Assembly: GCA_030918015.1 (NCBI GenBank)
Contig: JAUPTP010000027.1
Span: 1 to 11,818 of the forward strand
DNA length: 11,818 nucleotides
DNA from: Pseudomonadota bacterium
Lineage (GTDB): Bacteria; Pseudomonadota; Gammaproteobacteria; Burkholderiales; Burkholderiaceae_C
Direction of reading: 5' to 3'
A model generated the notes under the pieces. The model made no database searches. It worked only from the letters and a program-made list of their open reading frames with translations, and had not been told where the DNA came from. Below, in pieces: positions 5,969 to 11,818 of the stretch; the stretch's first letter is position 1; each line of letters starts with the position of its first letter. Made by a program: the position numbers and the translations under genes.

Positions 5969-7468
5969 ATGCCCACGCGACTGCCCCCCTCCCCCACGCT
6001 CGACCCGGTCGACCGGGCGCTGGTCTGGCTGCGCCGCGACCTGCGCGTCGACGACCATGCCGCGCTGCACCGCGCGCTGCGTCAGGCCCGCCAGGTCTGG
6101 TGCGTCTTCATCCTCGACACCACGATCCTGACCGGGCTGCCCCGGGCCGACCGCCGCGTCGAGTTCATCTGGCACGCGCTGCACGAGCTCGACCGGCGGC
6201 TGCGCGCGCTCGGCGGCGGCCTGATCGTGCGCCAGGGCGATCCGCGCGAGGAGATCCCGCGGCTGGCGCGCGCTCTGCATGTGCAGGCCGTGCATGTCGC
6301 GCGCGACCACGAGCCCGACGCGATCGCGCGCGACGCCCGGGTGCGCGGCGCGCTGGCCGACGCCGGCATCTCCTTCCTCAGCTGGAAGGACCAGGTGATC
6401 TTCGAGACCGACGAGGTGCTGACCGCCGCCGGCACGCCCTTCTCGGTCTTCACGCCCTACCGCAACGCCTGGCTGAAGAAGCTGGCCGAGGGCGGCGGCT
6501 TCTACCTGAAGGCCTATCCGGTCGAGCGCCACGCGCGCCATCTCGCCCCGGTGCCGACCGACTTCGACATGGGCATCCCGACGCTGGAGGCGCTCGGCTT
6601 CGCGCCCACCGACATGGCCGCGCGCCTGCATCCCGGCGCCTCGGGCGGCGAGCACCTGCTGCTGGACTTTCTCGAGCGCATCGACCGCTACGACAGCAGC
6701 CGCGACTTTCCGGCCATCAAGGGCCCGAGCTACCTGAGCGTGCACCTGCGCTTCGGCACGGTGTCGATCCGCCAGCTCGCGCGGCTGGCCCACGAACGCG
6801 CGACGGCCGGCTCGCGCGGCGCCGAGGTCTGGCTGTCCGAGCTGATCTGGCGCGACTTCTACTTCCAGATCCTGCACCACCATCCGCGCGTCGTCGGCCA
6901 CTGCTTCAAGCCGGAGTACGACGCGATCCGCTGGGAGCACGGCAAGGCGGCCGATGCGCTCTTCGATGCCTGGTGCGCCGGGCGGACCGGATACCCGATC
7001 GTCGACGCGGCGATGCGCCAGCTCGCGCAGACCGGCTACATGCACAACCGGCTGCGCATGATCGCCGCCAGCTTCCTGACCAAGCATCTGGGGATCGACT
7101 GGCGCCGCGGCGAGGCCTGGTTCGCACTGCATCTGAACGACTTCGACCTGGCCGCCAACAACGGCGGCTGGCAGTGGGCGGCGTCCACCGGCTGCGACGC
7201 GCAGCCCTATTTCCGCATCTTCAACCCGATGACGCAGAGCCGGAAGTTCGACGCGGAGGGACGCTTCATCCGCCGCTACGTGCCGGAGCTGGCCGCGCTG
7301 GACGACGACGCGATCCACGCGCCCTGGCAGGCCAGGCCGATGGAGCGGCTGGCGGCGGGCGTGGAGCTGGGCAGGACCTATCCGCAGCCGGTCGTCGACC
7401 ATGACGAGGCGCGGGCACGCACGCTGGCGCGCTTCGATGCGGTGAAGAAGGTCGCGGCGCGGCGCTGA
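5969..7468 (+). CDS. phrB: Deoxyribodipyrimidine photolyase (class I CPD photolyase)
   Basis: A 499-residue photolyase that repairs UV-induced cyclobutane pyrimidine dimers using light and FADH-. The N-terminal alpha/beta antenna-binding domain (about residues 15-145) opens with ALVWLRRDLRVDDHAAL. The helical FAD domain (about 215-480) carries WLSELIWRDFYFQIL (288-302), TGYPIVDAAMRQL (340-352), MHNRLRMIAASFL (358-370), and DLAANNGGWQWAASTG (393-408). The electron-transfer tryptophans corresponding to the E. coli Trp triad are present (Trp322, Trp378, Trp401). It is near the usual length and complete. The ATG at 5969 was chosen because the photolyase fold begins soon after; an in-frame ATG at 5933 would reach across the yqgE start. 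Neither has a clear ribosome-binding site. The gene is divergent from yqgE and convergent with the diguanylate cyclase gene. Confidence 0.96.
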   Translation: MPTRLPPSPTLDPVDRALVWLRRDLRVDDHAALHRALRQARQVWCVFILDTTILTGLPRADRRVEFIWHALHELDRRLRALGGGLIVRQGDPREEIPRLARALHVQAVHVARDHEPDAIARDARVRGALADAGISFLSWKDQVIFETDEVLTAAGTPFSVFTPYRNAWLKKLAEGGGFYLKAYPVERHARHLAPVPTDFDMGIPTLEALGFAPTDMAARLHPGASGGEHLLLDFLERIDRYDSSRDFPAIKGPSYLSVHLRFGTVSIRQLARLAHERATAGSRGAEVWLSELIWRDFYFQILHHHPRVVGHCFKPEYDAIRWEHGKAADALFDAWCAGRTGYPIVDAAMRQLAQTGYMHNRLRMIAASFLTKHLGIDWRRGEAWFALHLNDFDLAANNGGWQWAASTGCDAQPYFRIFNPMTQSRKFDAEGRFIRRYVPELAALDDDAIHAPWQARPMERLAAGVELGRTYPQPVVDHDEARARTLARFDAVKKVAARR

Positions 7469-7474
7469 GCCGCG
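7458..7474. terminator. GC-rich hairpin at the convergent gene ends (weak terminator candidate)
   Basis: A 6-base-pair perfect stem, CGCGGC/GCCGCG, around a 5-base loop covers the phrB stop codon; the loop is GCTGA and includes the first two bases of the stop. It lies between converging genes whose stops are 21 bases apart, where a shared terminator would be expected. No run of T follows on either strand, and short GC palindromes are common in DNA of this composition, so the call is tentative. Confidence 0.22.
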
Positions 7475-7489
7475 GCGGCGCGGCCGGAC

Positions 7490-8584
7490 TCAGAACAGCT
7501 CGATCGAGCCGAAGTTCATGTGATCGACCAGTTCACCCGCGGCGACAAGCGCGATGTGCGAGCAGACCTGGTTGCGGCCATGCGTCTTGCCGTAGTAGAC
7601 CGCCTTGTCGGCGCGGTCGAAGCAGGCCTGCGGCGTGTCGCCGGCGCGCACGTCGCTGAAGCCGACGCTGACCGTCGAGCGGCCGATGCCGATGAAATAG
7701 TGGCTCTCGACCGCATGGCGGAAGCGCTCGAAGGCCGCGCGCGCGCCCTCCTCGTCCGGCGCCGACAGCAGCACGACGAACTCCTCGCCGCCGAAGCGGT
7801 AGAGCCGGTCGTCATAGCGGAAGGTCGAGCGCATCAGCCGGGCGATCACCGTCAGCGCCTCGTCACCGACCAGGTGACCGAAGCGATCGTTGATCTGCTT
7901 GAAGTGATCGATGTCGATGACGCCGAGCCAATAGCGACGCGGCCGGGTCTGCCGCCGCTCGGGCACGATGCCCGTGCCCGGATCGCTGACGACGGAATAG
8001 AGCCGATGCGCATCGACCACCGTGGCCTGCAGGAAGGTGCTGTCGAAGCTCTTGCGGTTGAGCAGGCCGGTGAGGGTGTCGCGCTCGCTGTAGTCGAGCA
8101 GCGACATGTAGTTGCCATGCACACGCAGCACGCAGGCCAGCAGGGTGCGCACCGGCTCGCTGACCGGATGCGAGGAGCACACCTCGAGCACGCCGGCCGT
8201 GTGCAGGTCGCCGGCCATCGGCAGCAGCAGCAGATGCCGGTCGCCGTCGACGGTGCGGGTCACCTCGGCCCGCTCGAAGCACTGCCAGTGCGACGGCAGG
8301 CTGGAGAGCTGCAGCGGATCGCGGTCGTCCTCGGGCAGCTGGTCGGCCACCAGCGGCGGCTCGCGCCCCACCCGCTGGAGACCGCACAGGATCCAGAACC
8401 TCGGCCCGTCGATCTCGCCGATCAGCCGCCACAGCCGCACCTCCTGGACACCATCGGTATCGGACAGAGCGGACAGCAGAGCCGAATCGATCATGACCCG
8501 CTCGCGTGTGCAGGTCATCTCGATCAGCAGATCCAGCGGAGCTGCGATCGAGGGCGCACACCGGTTCGGTGGGTTCTGGGACAT
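7490..8584 (-). CDS. GGDEF diguanylate cyclase
   Basis: A 364-residue protein whose C-terminal half (about residues 165-345) is a GGDEF domain that makes cyclic-di-GMP from two GTP. It has SERDTLTGLLNRKSF at the domain entry, DIDHFKQINDRFGH (224-237), and an intact catalytic GGEEF motif (265-269). The inhibitory-site motif RYDD (256-259) sits five residues before GGEEF, so product feedback is expected. Between NRKSF and the DIDHF strand there is an unusually long, Arg- and Pro-containing segment (about 184-218). The N-terminal half (about 30-160) has no clear motif but reads like a GAF-type sensory fold; this is inference. No membrane segment is seen. The start ATG at 8584 has a GGAG ribosome-binding site 8 bases upstream; Met23 or Met31 are possible later starts. 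It lies 13 bases after the PilL/ChpA-like kinase gene and is probably co-transcribed with it. Confidence 0.95.
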   Translation of the reverse strand: MSQNPPNRCAPSIAAPLDLLIEMTCTRERVMIDSALLSALSDTDGVQEVRLWRLIGEIDGPRFWILCGLQRVGREPPLVADQLPEDDRDPLQLSSLPSHWQCFERAEVTRTVDGDRHLLLLPMAGDLHTAGVLEVCSSHPVSEPVRTLLACVLRVHGNYMSLLDYSERDTLTGLLNRKSFDSTFLQATVVDAHRLYSVVSDPGTGIVPERRQTRPRRYWLGVIDIDHFKQINDRFGHLVGDEALTVIARLMRSTFRYDDRLYRFGGEEFVVLLSAPDEEGARAAFERFRHAVESHYFIGIGRSTVSVGFSDVRAGDTPQACFDRADKAVYYGKTHGRNQVCSHIALVAAGELVDHMNFGSIELF

Positions 8585-8597
8585 CAGGCAAACTCCG

Positions 8598-11500
8598 TCA
8601 GAGCGGGAGGGGTGCTGCTACATCGGCATGTCTGCGGATCAGCCTTAGCAATTCCTCCTCGCCATACGGCTTGCCCAGATAGCCATTTGCCCCCAGCTCG
8701 TGCGCAAGATCACGATGTTTCTGCGCGATCCGCGAGGTGATCATGATCACCGGCAGGTCGGCCAGGGCCGCATCGCCACGGATGTTGCGCAGCAGATCGA
8801 AGCCGTCCATGCGCGGCATCTCGATGTCCGACAGCACCACGGCCGGGCGCTCGCCGGCGAGCTGCTCGAGCGCCTCCATGCCGTCCTTGGCCAGCACGAC
8901 GCGGCAGCCCTCGCGCTCGAGCAGCCGCTTGGTGATGCGCCGCACCGTGAGCGAGTCATCGACCACCAGCACCAGCGGAGCCGGCCGCACCGGCTCGCAC
9001 GGCGCGACATCGGCCGGCAACGCCTCGGGCACCTGCATCAGACGCTGGGCCTCGGCCCCATAGACCGCCGCCAGCGTGACCGGGTTGTAGATCAGCGCGA
9101 CCGTGCCCGACGCCAGCAGCGTCATGCCCGCCAGCCCCGGCAGGCGCGAGAGCTGCGGGCCCAGGTTCTTGACGACCACTTCATGGCTGCCCAGCACCTC
9201 GTCGACCTGCAGCGCGACCCGCTGCTGCGCGGAGCGCACCACCACCAGCGGCAGCGTGCGCGCGCCGGCGACCTCCAGGCTGTGCCCGCTGCCGTCGAGC
9301 AAGGCCCCCAGCCAGTAGAAGGGCAGACGCAGCCCGCCGTACAGGTAATGCCCGTCATGAGCCGCCTGCTGCACCAGCTCGATGGGCTGACGCTGCACCA
9401 GCTCGACCAGATTGGACGGCACCGCGATCGAGCGTCCGCCCGCACGCAGCAGCACCACCTGCGTGACCACCGTCGTGAGCGGCATGACCAGGCGAAAGCG
9501 CGTGCCCCGCCCCGACCGGCTCAGGATCTCGATGCGACCGCCCAGAGCCTGGATCTCCGACTTGACCACATCCATGCCGACGCCGCGGCCAGCCGCCTCG
9601 GTCAGCACCGCGACGGTCGAGAGGCCCGGCATGAAGATCAGGTTGGCCAGCTCGCGCTCGTCGAGCTCGTCGGCCGCGCCGATCAGACCCATCTCGAGGG
9701 CCCGTTGACGAATGCGCGGCAGGTCCAGCCCCGCGCCATCGTCGCGGATCTCGACGCTGACCTCGTTGCCTTCCTGCTCGAGGGTGATGACGATGCTGCC
9801 GGTCGGATCCTTGCCGGCGGCCTGGCGCTGCTCGGGCGGCTCGATGCCGTGGATCACGCAGTTGCGCAGCAGGTGCTCGAAGGCGGCGTTCATGCGGTCG
9901 AGCACGCCGCGATCCACCTCGATCGAGCCGCCGACGATGTCGAAGCGCACCTGGCGACCGGTCTCCTTGGCCGCCAGCCGCACCACCCGGTATAGGCGCT
10001 CGGACAGGCTCTCGAACTCGACCATGCGGGTGCGCAGCAGATCGCCCTGCAGCTCGCGGGTCAGCCGGGCCTGCGAGGCCAGCTCGTCCTCGGCGGTCTG
10101 CAGCGTGCGCTGCAGCGCACCGCGCACGGTGGCCACGTCGTTGACCGACTCGGCCATCATGCGGGTGAGCTCCTGCAGCCGGGTGTAGCGGTCGAGCTCG
10201 AGCGGATCGAACTCCTGCGCCGCCGCGCGCGCGGCCGCCTGGCGCGACTCGAGCTGGGTGTCGGCCTGCAGCGTCACGTCATGGAGCTGACGGCCCAGTC
10301 GCTCGAGGTTGTCGGTGAGGTCGCCCAGCGAGCCGCGGATCTGCGCCAGCTCGGACTCCAGCCGCGAGCGGGTGATGCTGACCTCGCCGGCAAGATTGAC
10401 CAGCCGGTCGAGCAGCGGCGCGCGCACCCGCAGCGGCTGCGGGTTGACCGGCGCCCGCTCGGGCTGGGCCGGCATGACCGGCAAGGCCCGCGCCGAGCTC
10501 AGGTAGCGGCGCCAGTCGAGGCCCTCGCCCGCCTGCAGCGGCAGCCCTTCGCCCGCGGCGGGAGAGGGCTCGGGCAAGGCCTGCCAGAGGGTCGCCGCCT
10601 CCTGGGACGGGGATGGCGCGACCGACACAGGCCCCAGCGGCGCCGGGCGGGTCGACCAGGCCGCGAAGAGCGTCGAGGCATCCCCGGCCTGGCGCAGGCA
10701 CAGCCGGTCGAACGAGGCCGACAGCGCGTCGACCTGGCGCGACAGCCGCTGCAGGCCCGCCTCCTCGGGCGCCCCTGCCAGCGACTCGACCGCCGACTCC
10801 AGCCGGTGCGCCATCTCGCCCAGCCGCATCGCCCCTGCCAGACGGGCGCTGCCCTTGAAGGTGTGCAGCGAGCGCATCAGGGCCGAGGCCGGGGCGCTCA
10901 GGCTGCTGTCGTCCAGCCAGGCCGCGATCTGCGTCTCGATGTGCGGCAGCAGCTCCTGGGCCTCCTCGACGAAGATCGGGAACAGGTCGGCATCGACCTG
11001 GTCGACATGCTCGATGTCGACCTCGAACTCGGGATCGGGCTGGCGCACAGGCCCGGACACCGACGCCCCCCCCGCCGCCGGACCGGCGGGCGCAACCGGC
11101 GCACTCGCCTCGACCGCAGGCGCTGCACCCGTCGCCAGAGCCGCCTCCGGCGAGGCCTGCAAGGCCTCCAGCGCCGCGACCGGCAGCCGCTGCGGCAGCG
11201 CGGCCAGCCAGTCGTGCATCCGGTCGAGCACGCTGGCCGAAGCCGGCCGCAGGAATCCGGCCGCGAACTGGTGCAGCAGCCGGCGGATGTCATCGCTGAC
11301 CGCGACGAACAGCTCCGCGTCGGCCGCCTCCAGCGCCCCGTGGCGCTGCAGCAGCGGCACGCGCTGCAGCGCCTGCTCGAGCAGGCGGGCCAGCCCGGCC
11401 AGATCGGTGAACCCGACCGTGGCCGAATTGCCCGCCAGCCGGTGTGCCAGCACCACCACCTCGGCGTCGATCGCCCGCGGCAGCTCCATCGACCACAGCG

Positions 11501-11818
11501 TCAGCTCGGTGCCGAGCCGGCGCGAGACCTCGTCCGCCTCGGTCAGGTAGATGTTGAACAGCGGAATCTGCAGCCGCAGCGGACCGATGACCTTGACCTG
11601 ATCGACCTCAGGGTCGCGCTCGGGCTGGGCCGCGCGCAGCATCTCGGCGCCCACCTGCGCCCGGAACTCCTCGAGACGGATCACCTCGGCCCCGGCCGCC
11701 GCCTCGTCGCCGGGCAGACCGGCCGGGCCGGTGGCGGCCATCTCGAGCGTCATCGGCTCGATCTCGGTGATCGGCGGCATCGGCTCGCGGGCCAGATCGG
11801 ACTCGGCCATCAGGCCAC
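8598..11818 (-). CDS. PilL/ChpA-like CheA hybrid histidine kinase, N-terminus outside window
   Basis: An open frame enters from the right edge and gives at least 1,072 residues; numbering here counts Met at 11810 as 1. This Met is probably internal, because the frame stays open upstream and PilL/ChpA kinases are usually much longer. Domains in order: Hpt with AHRLAGNSATVG (His123); Ala/Pro linker (about 222-258); Hpt with HTFKGSARLAG (His316); low-complexity linker (about 385-460); CheA dimerisation region (about 463-610) with a coiled-coil-like insert; HATPase with N box HLLRNCVIHGIE (646-657), DDGAGLD and GRGVGMDVV (741-749); CheW-like domain (about 780-925); receiver domain (about 945-1062) with Asp951-Asp952, phospho-acceptor Asp995 in SDIEMP, Thr1025 and Lys1047. 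It should phosphorylate its own Hpt histidines and pass phosphate to response regulators controlling type IV pili. It lies directly upstream of the diguanylate cyclase gene. Confidence 0.93.
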   Translation of the reverse strand, partial: GLMAESDLAREPMPPITEIEPMTLEMAATGPAGLPGDEAAAGAEVIRLEEFRAQVGAEMLRAAQPERDPEVDQVKVIGPLRLQIPLFNIYLTEADEVSRRLGTELTLWSMELPRAIDAEVVVLAHRLAGNSATVGFTDLAGLARLLEQALQRVPLLQRHGALEAADAELFVAVSDDIRRLLHQFAAGFLRPASASVLDRMHDWLAALPQRLPVAALEALQASPEAALATGAAPAVEASAPVAPAGPAAGGASVSGPVRQPDPEFEVDIEHVDQVDADLFPIFVEEAQELLPHIETQIAAWLDDSSLSAPASALMRSLHTFKGSARLAGAMRLGEMAHRLESAVESLAGAPEEAGLQRLSRQVDALSASFDRLCLRQAGDASTLFAAWSTRPAPLGPVSVAPSPSQEAATLWQALPEPSPAAGEGLPLQAGEGLDWRRYLSSARALPVMPAQPERAPVNPQPLRVRAPLLDRLVNLAGEVSITRSRLESELAQIRGSLGDLTDNLERLGRQLHDVTLQADTQLESRQAAARAAAQEFDPLELDRYTRLQELTRMMAESVNDVATVRGALQRTLQTAEDELASQARLTRELQGDLLRTRMVEFESLSERLYRVVRLAAKETGRQVRFDIVGGSIEVDRGVLDRMNAAFEHLLRNCVIHGIEPPEQRQAAGKDPTGSIVITLEQEGNEVSVEIRDDGAGLDLPRIRQRALEMGLIGAADELDERELANLIFMPGLSTVAVLTEAAGRGVGMDVVKSEIQALGGRIEILSRSGRGTRFRLVMPLTTVVTQVVLLRAGGRSIAVPSNLVELVQRQPIELVQQAAHDGHYLYGGLRLPFYWLGALLDGSGHSLEVAGARTLPLVVVRSAQQRVALQVDEVLGSHEVVVKNLGPQLSRLPGLAGMTLLASGTVALIYNPVTLAAVYGAEAQRLMQVPEALPADVAPCEPVRPAPLVLVVDDSLTVRRITKRLLEREGCRVVLAKDGMEALEQLAGERPAVVLSDIEMPRMDGFDLLRNIRGDAALADLPVIMITSRIAQKHRDLAHELGANGYLGKPYGEEELLRLIRRHADVAAPLPL
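10546..10568. repeat. Imperfect palindrome in the kinase linker, repeat-like
   Basis: A 23-base imperfect palindrome: arms CCTTCGCCCGC and GCGGGAGAGGG around a single central G, with 10 of 11 positions able to pair (one as a G-T wobble). On the kinase strand it encodes PSPAAGEG (residues 415-422). A partial copy of one arm, GCCCTCGCCCGC at 10521-10532, encodes AGEG again (427-430). CCCTC/GAGGG palindromes that read as PSPAxGEG are a familiar look of short dispersed repeats in GC-rich proteobacteria, so this may be an in-frame insertion of such an element. Recognition is by eye only. Confidence 0.4.

Noticed and set aside
5668..7404. A 578-codon open frame on the plus strand, in another frame across yqgE and phrB
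   Set aside because: Arg/Ala/Pro-rich shadow of the photolyase gene; the true frame carries intact photolyase motifs.
8700..9995. A 431-codon plus-strand open frame opposite the kinase receiver, CheW and ATPase domains
   Set aside because: His/Gln/Arg/Asp-rich antisense translation with no recognisable motif; the opposite strand encodes conserved domains throughout.
1..11818. Mobile element, CRISPR array, tRNA, toxin-antitoxin or defence system
   Set aside because: I looked for transposase or integrase motifs, spaced direct repeats, tRNA-like cloverleaves and small paired genes on both strands and saw none. Nearly every base is accounted for by conserved genes.

Overview
The window is very GC-rich. 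Its gene content and order point to a betaproteobacterium of the order Burkholderiales, probably near Rubrivivax, Leptothrix or Sphaerotilus. That placement is inferred from protein resemblance and gene order, because no rRNA or other marker gene is present. Coding density is extremely high and no gap between genes exceeds 60 bases. I see no tRNA, rRNA, CRISPR array, insertion sequence or phage gene.

Minus strand, 5934 down to 1: nine collinear genes, yqgE, ruvX, pyrR, pyrB, pyrC', a PlsC-type acyltransferase, a DUF1840 protein, a PEBP/YbhB-like protein and a histidine phosphatase that runs off the left edge. The first five are packed by ATGA or TGATG overlaps or a 4-base gap, so they look like one translationally coupled unit. 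This is the yqgE-ruvX-pyrR-pyrB-pyrC' cluster known from Pseudomonas and relatives. PyrB makes carbamoyl-aspartate. The dihydroorotase-like partner has lost most of its metal-binding residues and should be a structural subunit of aspartate transcarbamoylase, not an enzyme. The four downstream genes are spaced by 11 to 56 bases and may be read through from the same transcript. A good -10 hexamer sits so close to the yqgE ATG that the operon may begin with a leaderless message.

Plus strand, 5969-7468: a complete class I DNA photolyase gene, divergent from yqgE across only 34 bases.

Minus strand, 11818 down to 7490: a large CheA-type hybrid kinase of the PilL/ChpA family (two Hpt domains visible, then dimerisation, ATPase, CheW and receiver domains; its N-terminus lies outside the window). 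Thirteen bases downstream comes a GGDEF diguanylate cyclase with an inhibitory-site RxxD motif. Together they suggest coupling of type IV pilus chemosensory signalling to cyclic-di-GMP. The cyclase and photolyase genes converge, with 21 bases between their stops.

Most of the window is housekeeping DNA. The points worth a second look are the degenerate PyrC', the possible leaderless operon start, the kinase-cyclase pair, the extra segment inside the GGDEF domain, and a palindromic repeat-like insertion in the kinase linker. I found no convincing new multi-gene system.
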